NCBI GenBank assembly: GCA_050288105.1
Contig: JBNKDE010000016.1
Coordinates: 21,300 to 85,299 of the forward strand
Length of the DNA: 64,000 nucleotides
Reading direction: 5' to 3'
From: JACNJF01 sp050288105
GTDB lineage: Bacteria > Pseudomonadota > Gammaproteobacteria > GCA-001735895
The first letter of the stretch is position 1, and the number at the start of each line of letters is the position of its first letter. A model generated the notes under the pieces. The model was not told where the DNA came from. It ran no database searches and saw nothing but the letters and a program-made list of their open reading frames with translations. Of the stretch, positions 33,472 to 42,015 are shown one piece after another. The position numbers were made by a program, and so were the translations under genes.

Positions 33472-34174
33472 ATGCCAAGAAAATCAAGGATGTATTTACC
33501 GGGTATACCAAGTCACGTTGTTCAGCGAGGAAATGATCGAAACCCTTGCTTCTTCGAAGAAGAAAATTATTTGTTCTTTCTGGATTGCCTGGAGGATGCC
33601 TGTGGACGTTATGATGTTGCCATTCACGCCTATGTATTGATGACCAATCATATTCACCTGTTAATGACGCCCAGTACAGAATCTGGAATATCTCGAGTGA
33701 TGCAACTGTTGGGAAATCGTTATGTTCAATACATTAACAAAAAATACAGGAAAACAGGTACGCTTTGGGAAGGTCGCCATAAGGCTAGTTTGAATGATGC
33801 CGAGCAGTATTTGGTAACTTGTTACAGATATATTGAAATGAATCCTGATCGAGCGAATATGGTTGACCATCCTGATGATTACCAATGGTCTAGCTATCAT
33901 TGTCATACGACAGGCAGTCCTGCGAGCATTATCAATGATCACGAGGTATTCCTTCGAATAGCATCAACACCAGAAGCGCGAATGTATTGTTATCGAGAGC
34001 TGTTTCGTACAGATAGATCTTGATGCTAGAGATGTCCATGATGTGCGTAAAGCAGTGACATTTTCTGTACCGCTGGGAAATAATCACTTTAAAGAACGTA
34101 TAGAGGCAACATTGGGTAAATCCGTTGGTTACACCGCACGGGGAAGGCCAAAAACTGGATTGGTTCGGAGATAG
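33472..34174 (+). pseudogene. REP-associated tyrosine transposase (Y1_Tnp/RAYT), frameshifted near the 3' end
   Basis: The open part (33472-34023) encodes 183 residues of a RAYT-type Y1 transposase: MYLPGIPSHVVQRGND, the HUH motif MTNHIHLLMTP, and the region with the catalytic Tyr, LVTCYRYIEMNP. The normal C-terminal tail continues in another frame from 34022 (DARDVHDVRKAV, SVPLGNNHFKERIEATLG, SVGYTARGRPK) to a TAG at 34172, so one base has been lost or gained near 34020. The core is complete and might still work. REP-type motifs flank both sides, as is known for RAYT genes. Confidence 0.85.
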
Positions 34175-34195
34175 ATTAGTTGATAATAATTCCCA

Positions 34196-34270
34196 TGTAC
34201 CTCCGACCCCTTTCGCTCGCCTCCTTTCGCTCGCTTGTACCTCCGACCCCTCTCGCTCGCTTTCGCTCGC
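34196..34270. repeat. REP motifs: 2 copies of TGTACCTCCGACCCC plus TCGCTCGC units
   Basis: The 25-base unit TGTACCTCCGACCCCTTTCG continuing CTCGC occurs at 34196-34220 and, with one change, at 34236-34260. Extra TTTCGCTCGC pieces fill 34221-34235 and 34261-34270. The unit period is 40 bases. The location just behind the RAYT gene suggests the cognate REP. Confidence 0.7.
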
Positions 34271-34288
34271 GTAATGCAGGATAAACAC

Positions 34289-34640
34289 ATGGAAACTTGT
34301 GCTTGCTGCGGCTACAAAACTATCGAAAAAAAATAACTATGAAATATGCCCTGTTTGCTACTGGGAAGATGATCCAGTACAAGTAGCAGATCCTTGGTTT
34401 GAAGGTGGTGCAGATCACCCATCTTTATTTGTAGCCCAAAGTAACTACAAAAAATATGGAGCAATGGAACAGCGATTTAGGGGTAGCGTTCGGCCGGTTA
34501 CTTCTGGTGACATGAAAGATCAAAACTGGCGCGAGTTAAGTGAAAGTGACAAGGAGTTTTCTACAACCCCAAATGAATTAGAAAGGGTTTGGGGTACACG
34601 ACACCAAATTTCTTATAATTATTGGGAGAGAAACGCATAA
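34289..34640 (+). pseudogene. CPCC-type cysteine-rich protein, frameshifted in an A8 run
   Basis: From the ATG at 34289 the first frame reads METCACCGYKTIEKK and stops at once. The next frame continues NNYEICPVCYWEDDPVQVAD and runs to 34640. Joined, they match the layout of small CPCC-domain proteins (two Cys motifs, then WEDDP and a G-rich stretch). The break lies in a run of eight A (34326-34333); seven A would restore one frame of about 116 residues. It may be a decayed gene, a phase-variable or slippage site, or a sequence error. Function unknown. Confidence 0.65.
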
Positions 34641-34731
34641 CCAGGCTCTCCACAGGACTTCGGCGCGATCGCGCCTCTTACTGTGAGCTTAAACGTTAGG
34701 TCGACGAAATGGAGTTCATGTCTGGGAATTA

Positions 34732-37095
34732 CTAGCAAAAGTGATTTTTACTCTCCATTAATGCTTCAAAAGCAGCCAGCTCGACCGGTTTGCTAAACAG
34801 GTAACCCTGGTAGACATGGCAGCCCTGTTGTTCGAGAAATGCTCTTTGCGCATCTGTTTCCACACCTTCGGCAATGAGTTTCAGGCCCAGGCTACCTGCC
34901 ATCTGGATGATGGTTTGCACCACCACGGAATCGTTGACGTTGTCAGGCAGGTTACGGATGAATGAGCCATCGATCTTGAGCTGGTCCAGTGGCAGCCGCG
35001 TCAGGTAGGACAGAGACGAATATCCGGTGCCGAAATCATCCATCGAGAAACCGACACCGAGTGCTTTGAGTATGCGCATTTTTTCGATGGAATCCTGAAC
35101 ATTCACCAGTACCAGCGTTTCGGTGAGCTCCAGCTTGAGGTGGTGGACGGGTGCGCCTGAAGTCTTTAGTGCCTGTTTGACCTGATAGATGAAATCTTTC
35201 TGGCGGAACTGGATAGCGCTGACATTCACCGCAAGATCAAGATGTTGTTTGTCGGGATCCTGTGACCATTTCGCCAGTTGCTGACAGGCGTTTTCCAGTA
35301 CCCATTGACCGAGTGGCAGGATCAGTCCGGTTTCTTCAGCCAGCGGGATGAACTGTCCAGGCGGCATTAATCCCTTTTGCGGATGTTGCCAGCGCACCAG
35401 GGCTTCGGCAGCGATAATCTGGTTTTGCTTATCCACCTGTGCCTGATAGTGCAGAACAAAGTTTTCGTTCTGAAGACTTAAGCGCAGTTCGGTTTCCATT
35501 TCGGCGCGCGCCGCCAGTTTTGCCTGCGTTTCGGGGTCAAAGAAGCGTAGCGTATTACGTCCTGCGGTTTTTGCCTGGTACATGGCGATATCCGCCTGTT
35601 TTAATAGTTCATCCACCGAGTCTTCACTACCGTTAAACAACGTGGCACCAATACTGGGGGTACTGTGGTGCAGGCGGTCGGCAATCTGGTAGGGTTGGTT
35701 GAGTACTGAGATAATCTTTTCGCCCACCAGTTTGGCGTGCGCGGCGGCTTCCGCCAGTGTCTGGCTTAAATCTTCCAGTATGATGACAAATTCGTCGCCG
35801 CCCAGGCGTGAGATGGTATCGCCATCACGTACGCAAGTGCCGAGGCGCGAGGCGACTTCAATGAGTAATTTGTCGCCGATATCGTGCCCACTGGTGTCGT
35901 TGAGGATTTTGAAGTTATCCAGGTCGATAAACAATAATGCGCCCATATTGCGGCTGCGCACGCTACCCAGCGCTGCCTGGTGCAGGCGGTCGAGTAGCAG
36001 CCTTCTGTTTGGCAGTTTGGTGAGTAAGTCGTAATAAGCCAGGTGCTCGATCTGCTTTTCCGCTTCTTTACGTTCGGTGATATCCTGCAGCGTTCCGATA
36101 TGTTGAACCAGATTGCCGCTGTTATCGAACACCGCCACCCAGCGATTATTCACCCAACGCACTTCACCGTTCGGTCGCATAATACGAAATTCCTGCTCGG
36201 AATCGCCCTGCGTCTGGCGTGATACCTGAACCGCTTTTTCCAGTACCGCCACGTCATCGGGATGGATGAGCTGATAGGCCTGCTCAATGCTGGGTGTTGC
36301 GGGATCGCGTCCCAGTATTTTGAAAATTTCTTCGGACCAGAATAACTCACCGCTACTGACATCATGCCACCAGTTGCCAACGTGGGCGATGTGCTGGGCT
36401 TCCAGCAGCAATTGTTGCTTTTCGTGGATGACGCCCATCATGGCGTTGAAACTCTGGCCCAGCCTGGCGACTTCATCGTTGCCGCTGGCGGGTACCCGGT
36501 ATTTAAAATCGCCACTGCTGCGCACATGTTCCGCCGCGCGCGTGAGGGTGGCGATGGGGCGGACGATCATGCGGCGCAGTACTGTAAATTGTGCAATGCT
36601 GGCTAGCAATAGAATGAGCGCACCTGCAGCGAATAACCAGACAGCCTGACGCGTTTGTTCATTCAGTTGCGCCAGATCCATGCTAATGCGCAGATGGGCT
36701 CCGCTATGCAGCGATTGCAGTAGTACTACACGGTGCTCTTCAATATAAATACCATCCTCGCGCTGGGTGATGATATCCGGCATGGTTTTCTGGTTACGGC
36801 TAAAACTGGCGAGGATATGACCGTTATCCAGGTAGATACCAGCCTGCAGGATCTGAGGATTGGCGCGCAAGGTATCCAGTACCTCCTGCGCACGTTGATG
36901 GTCCTGGAAGGCGACGGCAGCATCGCTACCTACCGAGATGAGTTGCGCATAGGGTTGCATGATGCGTTGCGCACGGCTCTCCAGTGTCACGCTCTGGTAG
37001 ATAGCTAGCCCAATACCAGCGACCAGGTAAGCGAGTAAGACCGAACTCCAAAGCACCAGTGCTAGTCTGTTCTGTATATTTAACTGGCTAAACAT
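34732..37095 (-). CDS. membrane CHASE8-like/HAMP/PAS/GGDEF/EAL cyclic-di-GMP protein
   Basis: A 787-residue inner-membrane protein. TM1 (about 10-33), a periplasmic CHASE8-like domain (about 35-145) and TM2 (about 150-172) are followed by HAMP (LRRMIVRPIATLTRAAEHV). Then come PAS (about 235-340), GGDEF with intact RLGGDEFVII (about 350-505), and EAL with intact AAEALVRWQHP, the DDFGTGYSSL loop and IAEGVET (about 525-775). Both catalytic sites look complete, so it could make and degrade cyclic-di-GMP. The N-terminal plan matches YfiN, the partner of YfiR, and yfiR is the gene directly upstream, 3 bases away. Confidence 0.92.
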   Translation of the reverse strand: MFSQLNIQNRLALVLWSSVLLAYLVAGIGLAIYQSVTLESRAQRIMQPYAQLISVGSDAAVAFQDHQRAQEVLDTLRANPQILQAGIYLDNGHILASFSRNQKTMPDIITQREDGIYIEEHRVVLLQSLHSGAHLRISMDLAQLNEQTRQAVWLFAAGALILLLASIAQFTVLRRMIVRPIATLTRAAEHVRSSGDFKYRVPASGNDEVARLGQSFNAMMGVIHEKQQLLLEAQHIAHVGNWWHDVSSGELFWSEEIFKILGRDPATPSIEQAYQLIHPDDVAVLEKAVQVSRQTQGDSEQEFRIMRPNGEVRWVNNRWVAVFDNSGNLVQHIGTLQDITERKEAEKQIEHLAYYDLLTKLPNRRLLLDRLHQAALGSVRSRNMGALLFIDLDNFKILNDTSGHDIGDKLLIEVASRLGTCVRDGDTISRLGGDEFVIILEDLSQTLAEAAAHAKLVGEKIISVLNQPYQIADRLHHSTPSIGATLFNGSEDSVDELLKQADIAMYQAKTAGRNTLRFFDPETQAKLAARAEMETELRLSLQNENFVLHYQAQVDKQNQIIAAEALVRWQHPQKGLMPPGQFIPLAEETGLILPLGQWVLENACQQLAKWSQDPDKQHLDLAVNVSAIQFRQKDFIYQVKQALKTSGAPVHHLKLELTETLVLVNVQDSIEKMRILKALGVGFSMDDFGTGYSSLSYLTRLPLDQLKIDGSFIRNLPDNVNDSVVVQTIIQMAGSLGLKLIAEGVETDAQRAFLEQQGCHVYQGYLFSKPVELAAFEALMESKNHFC

Positions 37096-37098
37096 CGG

Positions 37099-37785
37099 CT
37101 AACGTATCCTTCTGATTTTTCCATCGACAATGATGTCGTTGGAAACCTCCAGAACCTTAGTCTGGATGGATAAAGACGCGGCGCGTGCCTGATCCAGGTT
37201 GACGCTAAATTTTACATAGTCCCCAACATCGAACTGAATCATGCCGCCTTCGCTTAAAAAATCGGGTGCATTGCTTACCGTAAGCACGGGCAGTTTTTCC
37301 AGTTTTTTGAGTGCTGCACGACGTGTCACACTCAGTTTATAGGCGATGTACAGGATCTGGCATTGTGGCGCTTGCGCAATATCGGTGATTCGAGCGACCG
37401 CAAAACGACGACCCTGCTCAATGCGCCCTTTGAGGGTTTTTTCCAGGATATCTCCAAACGGGTCGTTACCCAGTATGCAGATCTGCCAGGGTGAGTGATC
37501 ATCATTAAAGGTGTCTTCTGGCCAGGAAATGTAACGCGCGAAATTACTCAGGAAGGCGACTTCAACCTGACGTGCATCGACCTTGGTGGATGCCTGGGCT
37601 TTTGCACATGGTGGCAGGGTTAGCAGTAGCAATGAACAAAACAGCGCAAGCCAGTAAAAAACAGATTTACTCAGGTTTAGTTCGATGCCCCTTTGCGCGT
37701 TGCCGATGAGCCTGAAGATCCGTTTCATTGCCTTGCGGTATGAATGATTCCGTATTGTTGTAGCGAGGCCTCCCTGTTGCATCAT
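37099..37785 (-). CDS. yfiR: YfiR-family periplasmic regulator (DUF4154)
   Basis: A 228-residue protein with a YfiR/DUF4154 domain (about 70-225: EVAFLSNFARYISWPEDTF, ICILGNDPFGDILEK, ILYIAYKLS, LTVSNAPDFLSEGGMIQF). A signal segment FYWLALFCSLLLLTLPPCAKA lies at about 43-64, so the real start may be an internal Met (MKRIFR at residue 19); the listed ATG overlaps the receptor stop (TAATG). YfiR restrains YfiN-type cyclases in the periplasm. Here it lies between a TonB receptor and a YfiN-like protein. Confidence 0.88.
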   Translation of the reverse strand: MMQQGGLATTIRNHSYRKAMKRIFRLIGNAQRGIELNLSKSVFYWLALFCSLLLLTLPPCAKAQASTKVDARQVEVAFLSNFARYISWPEDTFNDDHSPWQICILGNDPFGDILEKTLKGRIEQGRRFAVARITDIAQAPQCQILYIAYKLSVTRRAALKKLEKLPVLTVSNAPDFLSEGGMIQFDVGDYVKFSVNLDQARAASLSIQTKVLEVSNDIIVDGKIRRIR

Positions 37786-40166
37786 TAAAACCTGGTGGAT
37801 AGCGTAAGCAGATACTCGCGTGGCCGACTACGAGTGCTCTGCGAGGGACGGTACTGTTCGTTGGTCAGGTTCTTGCCCATCAAATCCAGTTTCATGTGCT
37901 GTCCCTGCCAGTTAAAGGAGTACCCCAGCTTTGCATTGAACAGGGTGTAACTCTGGCGCGATGATGGCGGGCTGTCTGGTTGCAGCGTCTGGTCCTTTAC
38001 CAGATTAAAGCCAGCGGCGATATAAAGACTGTGCTGCGGATCATGCGAGAAATCATAGCGGGTCCACAGATTGGCAAGGTGCGGCGCGCTCATCTGCAGC
38101 GGCGCATCATGAAAGCGTGTCACGTTGCGGTAATTTTCCTGTCCGGCGGCATCCAGTGTGGACGGGTCCAGGGCCAGGGTGGCGTCATCGTTACCGCTGA
38201 ATTCGGTGATGCGCGCATCCATGTAGCTGTAGGAAAAATAAAGCTGCCAGTTGTCGCTCAGCGTAGCTGTGGTGTCAAACTCGAAACCGGTAGAGCGTTG
38301 CTCACCGCTTTGTACATTATAAATCACCACCGAACCACCACTGTCGGTATGCGCGAGATCGTTCACGATATTGCGGTTGCGAATATCGAACAGGGTGAGC
38401 GTGCCTGACAGCTTGCCGCCCAGCAGTTCAGCCTTGATACCGATATCGTAACCTTTACCTTCGGTGGGAACTGCTACAGAGGTGCTCATGTCTGGATTCA
38501 GCAGAAGCTGTGATGCCGGTACAAAGGATTCCGCATACGAGGCGAAAAAAGAGACTTGCGGGTTAAGTTTGTACAACAGGCCATATTGCGGGGTGACTTT
38601 GCTATCAGAAAACTCGGGTCCGACCTGTTGTGTCAGGTGGTTGGTGAGCTGGTTGGATGTCTGGGTATGGCGTATCCCGGCCAGTAATAATAAGCGGTCA
38701 TCAAGGAAACCAAAGGTCGTGCCCGCATAAATCGATTTGTCGACGTAGGACACACTGTTGTCGGTAGCATTTTCGGTCAGTGCTGCACGCGATACGGAAG
38801 TGTTGCGGTCCCAGCTGGATGGATCGCTCAAATCCCACAGCGGGAATGGTGAAGCCGTCGGGTCGCTTCCCAGTAACGGGTCATTCGGGGCCTGCGCAGC
38901 CCAGTCATCGAAGCTGCGATCAACGTATTGCGCACCGAGCAGGACACGCAGGCTGTTGTGCTCAAATTGATATTCGCCAACGGCGTGCACGTCATAGCTT
39001 TCGCCCTCATTGCTATAAGTCTGTCCCCTGACTCGTCGCCCCTGTAGCAGGGTGCTATTGTCTGACATACCGAAGTTACCCGTCGCCAGTGCGTCGATCT
39101 CGTAATCCTGCTGGCTAAATCCTGTGCGCAGGTTCCAGTGCTCATCAAGCATAATATCGATCCAGGAACTCAGGCTTTGTGTTTCGCTGGTACGGTAGTC
39201 GGTATAAGCCATACTGTTCCAGTTATCAGCGAGTATAGGTACGGCTACCCCCGCCAGGTTTGGGTCGGCTGCGGTCGGTATTACCCCGCTCTGGGTGCCG
39301 TAACCCGGTTTCTGCATTAACTGCGGGGATTCATCTTTGGAATATCTTTCGTATTTAACAGCAACACTGACGCGCTCGTTGGGTTGCCATAACAGGGAAG
39401 GGGAAAAGTTCCAGGAATGGGCATCGTAAGGCTCCCAGTAATGCATGTCCTCGTCGTAGGAACTGGCCAGCCTGAAAAACAGTTTGTCAGCGAGTCGTGT
39501 GTTGATATCGGCATCCAGTCTGTACTGGTCGTAAGATCCATAGCTGATATCAGCGCTTGCACTGGGGCGAGCTTGCGGTGTTTTGGTGATGACATTAACA
39601 ATACCGCCGGGGGCTACCTGTCCGTAAAGGAATGACGCCGGGCCTTTTACAATTTCTACGCGTTCGATATTGGTAAAGTCAAAGATCGATGGACCGTTGA
39701 ATCCATCCCGCAGCACCTGAATATTACCCTTGCTGCCGCTGACTGCAAATCCGCGAATTGCCAGGTTGGCATTGCCTTCGTTGAAATCGTTGCTGCGATA
39801 GGTAACACCAGGAGAGTAACGCGCGATATCGAACAGGTTGCGCGGCTTCTGGTCGGCAATAAAAGCATCGGTAAAAGCCTGTATCGCGAAAGGCAGGTCT
39901 TTGATTGGTGCATCGAAACGCGATGCCGATACAGCGTTGGATGCACGGTAGCCGTTATCCAGGTAGCTGGCGACATCAAACGGGGTAACCCGGATTTGTG
40001 TCAGCTCATTGATGTCGAGGTCGGAAATGTTGTCTTGCAGGCCAGGGGTATTGCTTTGATCGTCGCTGGCAGCCTGTGCGACTAATGGATACAGCACAAG
40101 CGAGCCGAACACCAGAATGATGGGTGCTAATGTCTGGGTGTTGATGACAGGTTTGTTATTCGTCAT
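37785..40166 (-). CDS. TonB-dependent siderophore-type receptor
   Basis: A 793-residue outer-membrane receptor. A signal peptide (about 1-32, ending LVAQA) is followed by a plug domain (about 65-170: DLPFAIQAFTDAFIADQ, NLFDIARYSPGVTYRS, IERVEIVKGPASFLYGQVAPGGIVNVITK). The plug sequence is typical of FhuA/FpvA-like receptors. A ~600-residue beta barrel ends in Phe (LLTLSTRF). No long N-terminal signalling domain is present. It heads the leftward receptor-yfiR-cyclase operon. No Fur box was found upstream. Confidence 0.93.
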   Translation of the reverse strand: MTNNKPVINTQTLAPIILVFGSLVLYPLVAQAASDDQSNTPGLQDNISDLDINELTQIRVTPFDVASYLDNGYRASNAVSASRFDAPIKDLPFAIQAFTDAFIADQKPRNLFDIARYSPGVTYRSNDFNEGNANLAIRGFAVSGSKGNIQVLRDGFNGPSIFDFTNIERVEIVKGPASFLYGQVAPGGIVNVITKTPQARPSASADISYGSYDQYRLDADINTRLADKLFFRLASSYDEDMHYWEPYDAHSWNFSPSLLWQPNERVSVAVKYERYSKDESPQLMQKPGYGTQSGVIPTAADPNLAGVAVPILADNWNSMAYTDYRTSETQSLSSWIDIMLDEHWNLRTGFSQQDYEIDALATGNFGMSDNSTLLQGRRVRGQTYSNEGESYDVHAVGEYQFEHNSLRVLLGAQYVDRSFDDWAAQAPNDPLLGSDPTASPFPLWDLSDPSSWDRNTSVSRAALTENATDNSVSYVDKSIYAGTTFGFLDDRLLLLAGIRHTQTSNQLTNHLTQQVGPEFSDSKVTPQYGLLYKLNPQVSFFASYAESFVPASQLLLNPDMSTSVAVPTEGKGYDIGIKAELLGGKLSGTLTLFDIRNRNIVNDLAHTDSGGSVVIYNVQSGEQRSTGFEFDTTATLSDNWQLYFSYSYMDARITEFSGNDDATLALDPSTLDAAGQENYRNVTRFHDAPLQMSAPHLANLWTRYDFSHDPQHSLYIAAGFNLVKDQTLQPDSPPSSRQSYTLFNAKLGYSFNWQGQHMKLDLMGKNLTNEQYRPSQSTRSRPREYLLTLSTRF

Positions 40167-40515
40167 CCAGGAATATCTGCCTGTTGTTTTAAAATACTTC
40201 CTAGTTCCCTAATGCATTTCGGATTTAATAAAACAGGTCCAGAAAAACTACCTCATGACTGTTTTTACATCAGATTTGCTCATCAGCTTCTAGTATAAGA
40301 AGTTAATTTCGAAAGTATAGGTAACATCCACTATGACGGCTGCTATTTTAGGGTTTTTTGATTTTACGCAGTCGTTCGGGATGTTTTTGCGCGGTAGACG
40401 GTGGTTTTATTGCGTAGCGAAGGACAGGGAAGAAGTCTGCACAGGTCGTAAATTATTACGATTACCGTAGAAGCAGCGCAAATGTGACATTCGCGCTGCT
40501 GTAAATCAAACCGGT
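40167..40515. other. intergenic region with one hairpin, no gene
   Basis: No credible gene is seen in these ~350 bases. It holds the upstream region of the TonB receptor and the 3' side of the DUF4139 gene. A hairpin AGCAGCGC/GCGCTGCT with inner AATGT/ACATT pairing lies at 40472-40500, 16 bases past the DUF4139 stop. It lacks a U-run in the leftward direction, so it is a weak terminator candidate. Confidence 0.5.
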
Positions 40516-41922
40516 TTATGGATAACGAAACTCTACCTGATAATTCATTTTCTTTTCGCTCAGCGCAGGCACCGTAACCTTAAACAGTGCCTGAGTTGGC
40601 GCGGTTTTCTGGTAGTCGTCTGAGCTACGTTGAATCTTCCAGTCCGTTAGCGGCATTATTTCGGTCAGCTCGATGGTTTGTGCCTGTTTGCTGCCATTAT
40701 TGATGCTGATTTCTCGCGTCAGGCGGAACTGTTTTTTACTGATCTGTGTATGATCAGTAGTCTGGCGTTCGATACTGACATCAAACGATTTTCCCAGCTT
40801 GATTTCTACGTCGTCATTCACCGCAGTATGGTTGATACTATCTTCACCGATGAACTGGTTTTCGCCGTTGCTGTCCTTGCCATAGACGCGGACGGTGCCT
40901 TTGGGTAAAGGGATCCCCAGCGCGGGTTTTTTATTCTCAAACTTGAGGATCTGGTCGGGTTTGGATTGCTGTTTGTTCAGGCCATTACTGTCCACCCAGG
41001 CGCGGTCTTCCAGCCGTTTGATAACGCCTATGGATTGCGCGCTAAACAGTTTGATCTGTTTGCTCTGGTTGTTTTTGATGGTGGTTTTATGCGGTACCGT
41101 GTACAGGTGATAACCCTGAATCGATTCTTCTGATACCCCATCGCTTGCACTTGCCATTTCCATCATGACCTTTGCGCGCATCATCACTCCTGGCTCGGGT
41201 TGCTGCATGTTGATGTCGCCTGCCATTAATTGCAGTTTTGCATCCTGGTAGCTGATGCCGCTCTGGTTTTGCAGTGTGATCCAGCTATCCAGTGCAGCTT
41301 GCTTATCGCTGGTATCCAGTTGCAGCACGTAATCGCTTTGCCAGCTGAGCCCTTCGCTGAGGTAGGTCATTTCGACCTGCTGCCTGCTCTGGATGTCTTT
41401 ATACAGTTTTAGTGACAGGGTGGGGCTGGTGCGCAGGTTATCCGGGATTTCGTCGAACACCATGTGATAGCTGGCGTTGTTGTTAAGGCTTTCCAGGCTG
41501 CCGTCTTTCATCTGCAGGATGACGCCGCCATTGGTGGAGAGGATCTTGCCTTCCACCCACTCCAGAGTTTCGCCAGTTTCACTGGATCTACGCGCGATGC
41601 GTACCTTTTTGCCAATATTTTTTTCTACCAGCGCCTGCGGTGACAGCAGGTCGAAGTCATAGTTCTGTTCCTGTACATCCAGCCCTTTGATGGCGACCGT
41701 CTGTGCCATGATGTGCTGCGCAACATCCATAAAGGCTATTTCTCGTGAGGGTTGTGTAATGCTGAATTCACGCGCATCCCGAATCAATGCACGCCCGCCG
41801 TTGTAGATGGTCAGGCTGATGGCCTGCTGGTCATCTGAGGTGGTTTTGAATTCATTCGCAAGCAGGTTGTGCGATTGCGCGAGCAGGGTCAGGCTGATGA
41901 GGCTGGTAGTGAGTTTTAACAT
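40516..41922 (-). CDS. DUF4139-domain exported protein
   Basis: A 468-residue protein. The start at 41922 gives a clear signal peptide (MLKLTTSLISLTLLAQSHNLLA); the open frame further upstream has no such sense. It contains the DUF4139 arrangement: LTIYNGGRALIRDAREF, a region on glycine-rich strands, YLSEGLSWQSDYVLQLD, SWITLQNQSGISYQDAKLQLMAGDIN, and a C-terminal beta-rich domain with LPKGTVRVYGKDS. The family is related to mucoidy-inhibitor-like proteins. Function is unknown; likely periplasmic or envelope-associated. It is divergent from the patatin gene. Confidence 0.85.
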   Translation of the reverse strand: MLKLTTSLISLTLLAQSHNLLANEFKTTSDDQQAISLTIYNGGRALIRDAREFSITQPSREIAFMDVAQHIMAQTVAIKGLDVQEQNYDFDLLSPQALVEKNIGKKVRIARRSSETGETLEWVEGKILSTNGGVILQMKDGSLESLNNNASYHMVFDEIPDNLRTSPTLSLKLYKDIQSRQQVEMTYLSEGLSWQSDYVLQLDTSDKQAALDSWITLQNQSGISYQDAKLQLMAGDINMQQPEPGVMMRAKVMMEMASASDGVSEESIQGYHLYTVPHKTTIKNNQSKQIKLFSAQSIGVIKRLEDRAWVDSNGLNKQQSKPDQILKFENKKPALGIPLPKGTVRVYGKDSNGENQFIGEDSINHTAVNDDVEIKLGKSFDVSIERQTTDHTQISKKQFRLTREISINNGSKQAQTIELTEIMPLTDWKIQRSSDDYQKTAPTQALFKVTVPALSEKKMNYQVEFRYP

Positions 41923-42015
41923 GGTCGTAATCCTGTGGCTGATTAAATAGTGTTCCTTAGATAACGTATGATAGATTAACATGGGGTTAATAAAAAAATG
42001 ATCAGGGAGCCAATA

